Source: Ignavibacteriota bacterium
GTDB taxonomy: Bacteria > Bacteroidota > Ignavibacteria > Ignavibacteriales > Ignavibacteriaceae
Direction of reading: 5' to 3'
Assembly: GCA_013285405.1 (NCBI GenBank)
Contig: CP053446.1
Span: forward strand, 1,029,985-1,093,984
DNA length: 64,000 bases
A model generated the notes under the pieces. The model did not search any database and was not told the origin of the DNA. It was given only the letters and a program-made list of their open reading frames with translations. A program made the position numbers and the translations under genes. This document shows, piece after piece, positions 9,138-16,577 of this stretch. How positions within the stretch are numbered: the first letter of the stretch is position 1; each line of letters opens with the position of its first letter.

Positions 9138-11552
9138 TTAGAATTTGAATTTAATTGGAAGTTCATACTCTGTCTTTTTTGTTGATGAAGATTCAAATAT
9201 AATTTTCCCAAACGGATGTGAATTATCCGGGAAATATTCATTCGGCTTTTCGAAATCTATTTGAAGCTGCTTTGGCAACGACGGATATAAATTAACGTTT
9301 GGTTTCTTTTCGCTCAATACATTAATGCTGTAGTCGGATTTAAAAGTTGCAATCTCAGTAAGCTTGATATCTGCAGAGCTTGATCCAAGAGCAAAGCCAG
9401 GAACAATCTCCAGTATATATTCAGTTGAATCACTATCGGATGTATTAGGTATGCTGATGCTTCCATTACTGTAGCTTAATGCATCTGATTCGACAAAATA
9501 GCCATCAGTATCGGAAATCAACAGAGCAAGGTCCGTCAATTTAGCAAAATCAGTTTTTGCCATTTCAATTTTAAATTCTTTTGATGCTTCACCTTTCCTG
9601 AGAATGAACGGCATTCTGAATTTTTCGCTCCCACTGATTGTGATATTATGATTTAACTCGTAACCGTTTAATTTTCCATTCAGATTATAAATTGCAGGTC
9701 CGTTGAAATAATTTACGACTTCAATCTGATTATCTTCTGCTGATATAATTTTATCATCAAGTCTGTTTATTCCATAAAACTGAATTGAAAGATCATAGGA
9801 TGAAATACTTTTAGCAAGGAAAATACCATCAACGACGACTTCATAAACTCCCGGTTCGAGATTATAATACGATCCTTCAACTTCATTCTTATTGTCAAGA
9901 GTATGCACCTGTGATGAAGCATCAATACTGATTCCATCGGGAGAAAATAATACATATCTGACTCTTGCATAATCTTTACCTGAAGCAGATAATTTAATTT
10001 TCATACCGGTCTGACCGGCTGGTACATCAATAAAATATCTTTTGAACAATCCTTGTTCAACTTTTTCATCCTTCCAGCTTCTGTAGTAATTATCTTCATA
10101 ACTGAATCTGTACGGCATAACGACCGTTGCCTGCATTTCAAATTCCGGAAATCCTGAATTGTCATCGCGGTAAGCTTTAAGTCTTCCTGTGTATAAACCA
10201 GGTTCCTTCATCTTTGCCAGATCAAATTTTACATTTACGAAAGTTGATTGTTCATTTCTGATATAAGTTTTTTTCTGAATTGGGATAAGCCAGCCTGCCT
10301 GACCGGTAGGCAAGTCACTATCGCTTTCAATCCTGAATGATCTGTAAAATTTTTCACCTTCATGAAATCCATTTCTGGTAATTGAAAATGTGAATGTGTC
10401 TTCACTTCTGAGAAAAGATCCGTCTCTCAAATAAAGGTTTTGTGCTTTTCCAAATGGTGCATTCGGCGCTAATGATGAGATTGTGTAGGACTCAAATTTA
10501 TTTACCTCACCGTCTTCAATATATTTTTTTAATTGATTGTATGCGTTGATCACATTTATATAACCATGACCTTGATCGAGATTGCTGTATCCATCCATTT
10601 TTACAGCACCTTCACGAACAGCTTTAAATAAAAGTTGTGATGGAATTTTTACATCAGGATATTCTTGTGCAGCAGCACTTAGTAAAAGCGAAATAACTCC
10701 TGCAGAATACGGAGCTGCCATACTGGTACCCCAGAATCTATCCCAACCTGTCCAGTTTGGTACTGTTGATGTATTTGCTCCTGGAGAACAAACATCTGGT
10801 TTTCGAACTTCAGCACCTCGCGATGAGAAAAAAAGTATTATATCCCTGTTTAATGTTGCTCCGTATAGATCCGCACCAACATCTTTTGTTAAAACAGCAC
10901 CGGAAGAAAATATTGAATAAGAAGCTGATGGTAATCCAACACTTGATATTCCGGGTCCTTCGTTTCCACTGCTGCCGCAAATGTAAAGGTATGGATTTTC
11001 TTTTGTCAGATCTTCAAGAAATTTTTCGATATCAGCATGTCCCTCTAACTCAGAACCGATACCAAAGCTCATATTAACAATTACCGGCACTTTCATCTCT
11101 TTGGAGATTTTATCAGCATAGAGATAAGAATTTTTCATACTTTCGGTAACTGTGCATCCGCCGGAATAAAGATTATTACCAAGTTTCATACTCATCATTT
11201 TTGCACCGGGAGCTATTCCATTGAAATTAATTCCCCCGATTTGATAGCCACCAGCTATTCCCGCAACGTGAGTTCCATGCGAACCATCATCAAAATGAAA
11301 TGAAACAATTCCAGATGAAGCCGGGTCTTCCGACTTCGCTCCCGGAAGAACATTCAAACCCATTGTAAGCGGTGGAAGATCTCCGGGATAGCTAAAAGAG
11401 AATGCATCCTGTTTTTCTTTGTAATTTCTTATCGGCTTCTCATCCGAAATATCTCCGTCACCATTCAAATCAACATATACAATCCAGAATGTATCAGTTC
11501 CTTTCAGTAGTTTCAAATAATACAATTCCAAAAACATCTTCAAGATCTCCAT
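9138..11552 (-). CDS. S8 subtilisin-like serine peptidase, large C-terminal piece (frameshifted gene)
   Basis: Larger part of a secreted subtilase whose first 166 codons lie in another frame at 11494-11994. This piece carries the catalytic histidine in DDGSHGTHVAGIAGG (near residue 91) and serine in WGTSMAAPYSAG (near 275), followed by about 500 residues of beta-rich domains. The catalytic aspartate is in the upstream piece, so this part alone should be inactive. Deleting one base in the GAAAGG near 11505 joins the frames. The real coding starts at the join, not at the ATG near 11550. The spacing between Asp and His recalls tripeptidyl-peptidase II. A palindromic repeat encodes LPTGQAG within it. 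Confidence 0.82.
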   Translation of the reverse strand: MEILKMFLELYYLKLLKGTDTFWIVYVDLNGDGDISDEKPIRNYKEKQDAFSFSYPGDLPPLTMGLNVLPGAKSEDPASSGIVSFHFDDGSHGTHVAGIAGGYQIGGINFNGIAPGAKMMSMKLGNNLYSGGCTVTESMKNSYLYADKISKEMKVPVIVNMSFGIGSELEGHADIEKFLEDLTKENPYLYICGSSGNEGPGISSVGLPSASYSIFSSGAVLTKDVGADLYGATLNRDIILFFSSRGAEVRKPDVCSPGANTSTVPNWTGWDRFWGTSMAAPYSAGVISLLLSAAAQEYPDVKIPSQLLFKAVREGAVKMDGYSNLDQGHGYINVINAYNQLKKYIEDGEVNKFESYTISSLAPNAPFGKAQNLYLRDGSFLRSEDTFTFSITRNGFHEGEKFYRSFRIESDSDLPTGQAGWLIPIQKKTYIRNEQSTFVNVKFDLAKMKEPGLYTGRLKAYRDDNSGFPEFEMQATVVMPYRFSYEDNYYRSWKDEKVEQGLFKRYFIDVPAGQTGMKIKLSASGKDYARVRYVLFSPDGISIDASSQVHTLDNKNEVEGSYYNLEPGVYEVVVDGIFLAKSISSYDLSIQFYGINRLDDKIISAEDNQIEVVNYFNGPAIYNLNGKLNGYELNHNITISGSEKFRMPFILRKGEASKEFKIEMAKTDFAKLTDLALLISDTDGYFVESDALSYSNGSISIPNTSDSDSTEYILEIVPGFALGSSSADIKLTEIATFKSDYSINVLSEKKPNVNLYPSLPKQLQIDFEKPNEYFPDNSHPFGKIIFESSSTKKTEYELPIKFKF
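10294..10314 (-). repeat. in-frame palindromic repeat inside the subtilase gene
   Basis: Near-perfect palindrome TGCCTgACCGGTaGGCA (10296-10312) within a GC-rich 21-base stretch, translated on the minus strand as LPTGQAG between ESDSD and WLIPIQ. It belongs to the same class as the elements at 4086-4109 and 28640-28660. Confidence 0.68.
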
Positions 11553-11994
11553 CTCCGTTTAAATCACCAGCACCGGAACCGGAGTTTTTTAATATATTTT
11601 CTGCAAATCCTCCGATATAATAAATATTATCTTTCGATGAATATTGTAATGATGATGATGCAGTAACTGAAAGTGTATCATGCGTAAAAATTGTTTTACC
11701 ATCATCGGTCTCAACGTCAGCTTCGTAATAACTAACGTCACCTTCGTGAGTAAAATCCTGTACATCGATAAACTTAATTTCACCGGTTGATGTTTTTTTA
11801 AGTCCATCAACACCAATATCAACACCCGTATCAAGAATAATAATAATAGTTCCTCTGCCATCGTATTCAGGATGAAGAGTTAAAAATTCCTTTACACCAG
11901 TATCTTTTAATTCAAGAAAAGTCTGCCCGATATCCTGAGTGTAAACCGAAATGGCTGCAAGAAAACACAACATAAAAATTTTAATGCTATTCAT
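11494..11994 (-). CDS. S8 subtilisin-like serine peptidase, N-terminal piece (frameshifted gene)
   Basis: Start of the subtilase continued at 9138-11552. Seen: a signal peptide (hydrophobic IFMLCFLAAISVYT after MNSIK), the catalytic aspartate motif IIILDTGVDIG near residue 52, and a calcium-site-like DLNGDGDLEDVFG stretch. The frame stops after LFETTERN, whereas one frame over it continues as GTDTFWIVYVDLNGDGD, the natural extension. A single extra base near 11505 explains the break: true mutation, assembly error or, less likely, recoding. ATG 11994 is the start. Confidence 0.8.
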   Translation of the reverse strand: MNSIKIFMLCFLAAISVYTQDIGQTFLELKDTGVKEFLTLHPEYDGRGTIIIILDTGVDIGVDGLKKTSTGEIKFIDVQDFTHEGDVSYYEADVETDDGKTIFTHDTLSVTASSSLQYSSKDNIYYIGGFAENILKNSGSGAGDLNGDGDLEDVFGIVLFETTERN

Positions 11995-12149
11995 ATTAAA
12001 ACTCTGTTAATGAAATGAAAATTGTTAAGAGTAGATAAATTTTTTAATCTTTTCACAAATTATATTGATGTGATTTATGATAATTCTGCAAGAAACATAC
12101 ACAAACTTAATAAAGTTGTCAGAATTTACCTTCTGAAAAATAAGAGTTT

Positions 12150-12243
12150 TGTCATATTGAGTCCCGCATAAGCGGGACGAAATATCTCGGTGTTAATGCA
12201 TAATGAGATTCTTCATCCGACGGCTGCCGGATTCAGTATGACA
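12150..12243. repeat. MITE-like repeat with terminal inverted repeats
   Basis: Ends TGTCATATTGAG (12150-12161) and TTCAGTATGACA (12232-12243) are imperfect inverted copies. Inside is a perfect hairpin GTCCCGC-ATAA-GCGGGAC (12161-12178). No coding capacity. It fills most of the gap between the divergent subtilase and rsmI genes. Confidence 0.6.
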
Positions 12244-12311
12244 GCCGATAAAATTTTTCATAAGTTTCAAAAAACAAATCCATTTTAACTGGATTTGACT
12301 AATTTTATTGT

Positions 12312-12983
12312 ATGAAAAAATCTCTTTTTATTGTCTCTACTCCAATAGGTAATTACGAAGATATTACTCTTCGTGCATTACGGGTTCTCAAAGAAGTTGA
12401 TTTTATTATTTGCGAGGATTTTAAAGAAGCACGGAGACTTCTTTCGAAATACAAAATTGAAAAACAATTGGTAGAACTGAATGAACACAATGAGAATGAA
12501 GTTTCAGATGAAATTCTGATGAAGCTGCTTGAAGGAAAATCTGCTGCCATTATTTCTGATTGCGGAACTCCACTATTTTCTGATCCCGGACATTTGCTTG
12601 TTGATCTGGCAATTCAGAATAAGATAGATGTTATTCCAATTCCCGGTGCAAGTTCACTGCTAACAACTCTGGTTGGAAGTGGAATGGACTTTGAAAAATT
12701 CTATTACTACGGCTGGCTTTCACCAAAGAAAGATATCCGCAGAAAGCAACTGTTCGATTTGAAAAGGAGAAAAGAAACAATTGTATTAATGGATACTCCA
12801 TACAGACTCAAAACTTTAATGGAAGATATTGTAAAAATTCTTGGCGCAAATATTCCTTGCGTTCTTGCATATGAGCTTACAAAAGAAAAAGAAAAATTTT
12901 ACAGAGGAAACGCCGGCAATATTTTAAGTCACGTTGAAAAAGAAAATTTAAAGGGTGAGTTTGTGTTGGTCATAAAAAATTAA
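12312..12983 (+). CDS. rsmI: 16S rRNA (cytidine1402-2'-O)-methyltransferase
   Basis: SAM-dependent tetrapyrrole-methylase-fold enzyme that 2'-O-methylates C1402 in the ribosomal decoding centre. Seen: N-terminal LFIVSTPIGNYEDITLRAL, the ISDCGTPLFSDPG loop near residue 80, the PIPGASSLLTTL motif near 112 and YYGWLSPKK near 135, all RsmI hallmarks. At 223 residues it lacks the C-terminal extension of the longer E. coli protein (about 286), as in many Bacteroidota. It stands alone, with a repeat-rich gap upstream. Confidence 0.93.
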   Translation: MKKSLFIVSTPIGNYEDITLRALRVLKEVDFIICEDFKEARRLLSKYKIEKQLVELNEHNENEVSDEILMKLLEGKSAAIISDCGTPLFSDPGHLLVDLAIQNKIDVIPIPGASSLLTTLVGSGMDFEKFYYYGWLSPKKDIRRKQLFDLKRRKETIVLMDTPYRLKTLMEDIVKILGANIPCVLAYELTKEKEKFYRGNAGNILSHVEKENLKGEFVLVIKN

Positions 12984-13001
12984 AATTGCCACGAGGAATG
13001 A

Positions 13002-13529
13002 ATGAAATCAAAAAAATATTTTTTGATTTTTATATTATTAACCCCTGTATTTATACAAGCAGAATCAATTGATTCATTACTTACCGATAATTCTGAGAGA
13101 ACAGATACAATCAAAATAAGATATTCTGATAATGAAACCTTTTGGGGATTTTCTCTTGGTTATTTTCCTATATGGGATGAAGATTTTGAAAGTGGCGGAA
13201 TGTCAACAACTTTTTACTCTGAAAGTAAAATCTCAAAAATTTTCAAACTTGGCTGGTCGCTTCAATTAAATTTTGCTATCGATGGTGGTGGATATTTATC
13301 AGTAAATGGTTATCTCAGTCATCCGATAAAAATTAACAGCCATACGTTATTAATTAAAGGAGGCGCAGGATTAGCTACAATAATTTATCCGTCTTTAGTC
13401 GGATTCCTCGAAGCTGAATATCTGATCTGGGAATTTGAAGACTCTGCCATCTCAATATCGGTATCAGAATGTATTCCAGGATTTCAAATGTTAATGCCAC
13501 CTGTAATTTCGGTTGGAATACTTTTCTAA
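13002..13529 (+). CDS. hypothetical exported protein, possible outer-membrane beta barrel
   Basis: Not recognised. Seen: a signal peptide (MKSKK then a hydrophobic core ending VFIQAE), a polar segment, then alternating hydrophobic/polar strands such as WGFSLGYFPIW and LQLNFAIDGGGYLSVNGYLS, ending in phenylalanine (SVGILF). A C-terminal aromatic and glycine-rich strands are typical of small outer-membrane barrels. 175 residues. It lies 18 bases after rsmI and may be cotranscribed. Confidence 0.6.
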   Translation: MKSKKYFLIFILLTPVFIQAESIDSLLTDNSERTDTIKIRYSDNETFWGFSLGYFPIWDEDFESGGMSTTFYSESKISKIFKLGWSLQLNFAIDGGGYLSVNGYLSHPIKINSHTLLIKGGAGLATIIYPSLVGFLEAEYLIWEFEDSAISISVSECIPGFQMLMPPVISVGILF

Positions 13530-13604
13530 ATTACTTTTTAAGTAGCTGAGTGGCGAACTCAGGCATTGGTCTGCAGAAGCATTTCAACCGGTCTCATCCT
13601 ATTT

Positions 13605-13760
13605 CGGCTGTCACGGACGATTCCGTTACAGTATTATCAGTCACGGTACGGAGTTCGTCTGAATACTGTCATTCCGAACCTGCCTTGCCGTCAGGCAGGC
13701 TTGTTTCGGAATCTCACACGTGGATTTTGAATTAAATAAAGAACCTGAAACAAGTTCAGG
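13605..13760. repeat. compound repeat region with a palindrome nested inside a hairpin
   Basis: GTCATTCCGAAC ... TTGTTTCGGAATCTCA (13669-13715) forms a hairpin-type repeat interrupted by the palindrome CCTGCCT-TGCCGTC-AGGCAGG (13679-13699). Just left are inverted ACAGTATTATCAG / CTGAATACTGT arms (13628-13670) and just right ACCTGAAACAAGTTCAGGT (13742-13760). No gene is supported here. Confidence 0.6.
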
Positions 13761-13858
13761 TTGACAAAACACTAGTTCTCAGACAGACTCACGACCGTGC
13801 CTGCCTTGGTATGTATTCAAGAACTATTTGAGTTGAGAAAAAGAAATTATTTTCTTAC

Positions 13859-14040
13859 TCACATTCTAACTAACAACGCTGCATTTTCGATATGATAAGT
13901 ATGTGGAAACATATTAACAGGTTTCATCTTAATTAATTTATATCCACCATCAACAAGCATTTTGATATCTCTCACCGGAGTAGATCGATTGAAACCCATG
14001 TAAATAATTATCTGGAGATAAAATTCAATTATTCGATATT
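13859..14040 (-). pseudogene. decayed 3' end of an RlmD-type methyltransferase gene (relic A)
   Basis: Translating the minus strand gives IIIYMGFNRSTPVRDIK followed by MFPHTYHIENAALLV and a stop. This aligns without gaps to the last about 58 residues of the intact gene at 16578-17999 (KIVYVSCNPTTQVRDIK, MFPHTYHIENVALLIK). The nucleophile region SCNP reads GFNR, so the cysteine is lost. No start and no upstream domains remain. The final 100 bases are about 90 per cent identical by eye to relic B at 14761-14906. Confidence 0.82.
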
Positions 14041-14162
14041 GGCAAACTGATATGCAAATGAAGGATAGTCTTTAAGCTTATCCTGAACTAAGTTCATTAG
14101 TAAATATTTCAATGAATAATTATTAATTTTTGTCTAATTTAGAAACAGAAAGGAATATAATT

Positions 14163-14396
14163 ATGAAAACAAATTATATAGTATCCGACCCTGAAATAAT
14201 GATGGGCAAACCCATAATAGCAGGTACAAGAATTACGGTCGAATTAATTTTGGAAAAACTCTCTGCGGGTGAAAGTGTTGATCAGATAGTTCACGAACAT
14301 CCGCAGATTACAGCAGAAGCTATTAAAGCTGCTCTGGCGTTTGCGGCGCAAGCATTAAAGGCAGATATAATTTATCCCTCCGAAAAAAATATTTGA
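14163..14396 (+). CDS. DUF433 family antitoxin-like protein
   Basis: Small protein of 77 residues with the DUF433 pattern: PEIMMGKPIIAGTRITVELILEKL, then a helix-turn-helix-like HEHPQITAEAIKAALAFA. DUF433 proteins commonly sit before DUF5615 PIN-like proteins and are taken as antitoxins, probably with autoregulation. ATG 14163 is chosen over TTG 14130 because AAAGGA lies about 9 bases before it. Its TGA overlaps the next ATG by one base (TGATG), a sign of translational coupling. Confidence 0.85.
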   Translation: MKTNYIVSDPEIMMGKPIIAGTRITVELILEKLSAGESVDQIVHEHPQITAEAIKAALAFAAQALKADIIYPSEKNI

Positions 14397-14758
14397 TGCA
14401 ATTTGTTGCGGACGAAAATATTGACGAGCCTATAATACAGGCATTAAGAAAATTGCATTTAGAAGTCATATCGATTAGTGAATCAATGCCAGGTTCGTCT
14501 GACTCGGATGTGCTGGTATTCGCAAATAAAAGAAACGCATTTGTTATAACTTCTGATAAAGATTTTGGTGAATTAATTTTCAGGCAGAGGAAAATATTGA
14601 AAGGAGTTATACTACTCAGATTGCATGGACTTTTGATTGATGAGAAAGTCAGAATAGTCGAAGAATTTTTTATAAAACATAATAATTCCTTTAAAGATAA
14701 TAATTTGTTTATTGTGATTTCAGAAAACAGTGTACGGATTAGAAAAAGTATTTTCTAA
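14396..14758 (+). CDS. DUF5615 PIN-like protein, probable toxin
   Basis: 120 residues with the DUF5615 pattern: FVADENIDEPIIQALRKL near the start, SDSDVLVFANKRNAFVITSDKDFGELIF near 40-65, then GVILLRL. Conserved acidic residues (D5, E6, D63, D65 region) resemble the metal site of PIN ribonucleases. RNase toxin activity is inferred from the family. Start ATG 14396 overlaps the DUF433 stop. The gene ends two bases from the opposite-strand rlmD relic B. Confidence 0.82.
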   Translation: MQFVADENIDEPIIQALRKLHLEVISISESMPGSSDSDVLVFANKRNAFVITSDKDFGELIFRQRKILKGVILLRLHGLLIDEKVRIVEEFFIKHNNSFKDNNLFIVISENSVRIRKSIF

Positions 14759-14760
14759 AT

Positions 14761-14906
14761 TTACTTAAATAACAAAGCCACATTCTCTATATGATAAGTA
14801 TGTGGAAACATATTAACAGGTTTCATCTTAATTAATTTATATCCACCATTAACAAGTATTTTGATATCTTGGTGCTTTGTCAAAGGGTTCTGGCTGGCGT
14901 CAACAA
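14761..14906 (-). pseudogene. decayed 3' end of an RlmD-type methyltransferase gene (relic B)
   Basis: The minus strand reads VDASQNPLTKHQDIK, then VNGGYKLIKMKP and MFPHTYHIENVALLFK with a stop at 14761. It aligns without gaps to the end of the intact gene at 16578. The SCNP nucleophile region reads SQNP. A stop codon lies just upstream, so only about 47 codons survive. Together with relic A it forms a direct repeat of about 100 bases around the DUF433/DUF5615 pair. From 14907 to 15103 nothing else is recognised. Confidence 0.82.
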
Positions 14907-15103
14907 ATCATTGAACTAAATTCCAGAAAATCTTTTTTCAAATAAAAGAAAAATAATAAGCAAAGAGGTTGTAAAATCTGCATTCCTGGATAATGAGTTT
15001 GCTCTGATTCTCCAAAACTTTTAAATTAAAGATGAGAATAAAATTAGTGTTATGATTTCTGGATAAAAATACTGAATTTTAATTCGTTAAATAAGGAGTA
15101 AAT

Positions 15104-15814
15104 ATGAACGACTATGAATTAAAAATAAAAGATGATATCACTGTAAATACAATTTCTAAAGCAATATTAAATGAAACATCAAAACTAGGATTTAAACGGG
15201 CAGACTATATTTCGCTCGTAAACAATTTGCTGGATGTTTCTATTAACAATTCTATTTCTGAACCTAAAGTAAAATCAGAAACCGACGTTAAAACCAGTAA
15301 ATTGAAATTTCCAATTCGCGGTGAGCGAATTCAGCTAAGATTATTTAATCCTAAACACGATTACGATATTATTCAGAATTGGTTAAACGATAACACAAGT
15401 CGATGGTTTTTACTCGATCGTTCTTCTTACCGGGACAAAACTCTTATTGAAATTATTAACGATGAAGAGAACATCTTTGGGATTATTTCACTTCCGGATA
15501 ATACACCAATTGGACTAATGGCTTTTTTAAATTACGACCAGACTAATTGTAAAGCAGAAATGAGAAAATTAATTGGTGAAAAAATTTATCGTGGAAAAGG
15601 TTATGCTAAAGAAGCCACAATGTTATGGATTAAGTATGGCACCAGGAATTTAGGTCTGAAGAAAATCTATCTCAATACAATTGAAAATAATATCAGGAAC
15701 ATTACATTAAACAGAGAACTTGGATTTCAGATAGAAGGTCTCCTCAGGAAAGAGTTTTTAATTAATGATCAATACTACGACGTTCTCAGGATGGCATATA
15801 TTGTTGAGGATTAA
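15104..15814 (+). CDS. GNAT family N-acetyltransferase (RimJ/RimL-like) with N-terminal extension
   Basis: Acetyl-CoA-dependent acetyltransferase. The GNAT fold covers about residues 75-236: IQLRLFNPKHDYDIIQNWL at the start, the acetyl-CoA loop KIYRGKGYAKEA near 165, and NIRNITLNRELGFQIEGLLR near 200, a RimJ/RimL hallmark. The first 75 residues are an unusual, polar extension with no recognised domain. The target (protein N-terminus or small molecule) cannot be told. Start supported by AAGGAG before ATG 15104. Confidence 0.82.
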   Translation: MNDYELKIKDDITVNTISKAILNETSKLGFKRADYISLVNNLLDVSINNSISEPKVKSETDVKTSKLKFPIRGERIQLRLFNPKHDYDIIQNWLNDNTSRWFLLDRSSYRDKTLIEIINDEENIFGIISLPDNTPIGLMAFLNYDQTNCKAEMRKLIGEKIYRGKGYAKEATMLWIKYGTRNLGLKKIYLNTIENNIRNITLNRELGFQIEGLLRKEFLINDQYYDVLRMAYIVED

Positions 15815-16180
15815 GTGCGATTGTTTTTTATTTCCTGATAATTGAACTCAATTCTAACAACTATTTTAACTTACCGAACCAAACTTCATCATCATTCCAT
15901 CAAGGGACTAAGATAAAAATATTTTTTATTCCGTCGCTTTTAATCTTTCACAAATATCTGCGTATTTATTTGAAACATTAAAATTCATTATTTAAAAATG
16001 ATTATCGTTTAGAGACAACGATGCATCGATCTTAGTGCAAATAAAAAGTTTATTGATGGTATGGAAATTGGACTTCAGTGATGTACTACTAATTGAGGGC
16101 ACATTGAGCTTACGAATATTTGCTCTGTCAGGCACAACGTGAAATTTTTATAAACACTATTATCAATCCAAGGAAGTAAA
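15815..16180. other. intergenic region without recognised content
   Basis: About 366 bases, AT-rich. No open frame with coding character, no clear hairpin terminator and no copy of the repeat families seen elsewhere. It must hold the promoter of the gene at 16181; GGAAG lies just before that ATG. Confidence 0.5.
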
Positions 16181-16549
16181 ATGTATCCGGACTATAATGC
16201 TATGGTTAATGAATTTATCAGACCAGTCGTCTCTTTGTTACTGTTTGTTTTTATGATTTTAGGATGGATAACAGCATTCCATCTGTTGAAAGAAAACACA
16301 ATACTAAGAATTAAACTTGGGAAAGAAGATGAAAAAATCAAAGAGAATTTTAAAATCTGGGTTTTGAGAAAAAGTGCACCGCTTGTATTTCAATTTTATT
16401 CCTTCAAAACTTTTTTGCAGGACAGACAATTCTACCCGGAAATTAAAAGTTCATTCAAAAAGAAAGCACTGAAATTATCTTTAAAGTTTGGTGTTATTGC
16501 TACAATAGTTGCAAGTATTTTTGGTATTGATATTACCAGTACAAGTTGA
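16181..16549 (+). CDS. small membrane protein of unknown function
   Basis: 122 residues, not recognised. Two hydrophobic segments, about residues 14-36 (VVSLLLFVFMILGWITAFHL) and 96-116 (FGVIATIVASIFGIDI), flank a basic middle with KLGKEDEKIKENFKIW and several lysine clusters. CCAAGGAAG precedes ATG 16181. It converges with the RlmD gene (28-base gap). Real gene likely, role unknown. Confidence 0.6.
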   Translation: MYPDYNAMVNEFIRPVVSLLLFVFMILGWITAFHLLKENTILRIKLGKEDEKIKENFKIWVLRKSAPLVFQFYSFKTFLQDRQFYPEIKSSFKKKALKLSLKFGVIATIVASIFGIDITSTS

Positions 16550-16577
16550 AAAACTATAAATAATATTCAGAGAAAAA

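Noticed and set aside
10001..10024. VPAGQTG in the subtilase as a further inserted repeat
   Set aside because: The DNA shares only CCGGTCAG with the palindrome family, and VPxGxTxMxIKL is ordinary for secreted beta domains, so an insertion is not needed to explain it.
10582..11077. Plus-strand open frames opposite the subtilase
   Set aside because: Antisense shadows of conserved catalytic regions; no independent coding character.
13550..13735. A 61-codon open frame
   Set aside because: It lies wholly within the compound repeat region and its residues follow the repeats; no ribosome site or protein character.
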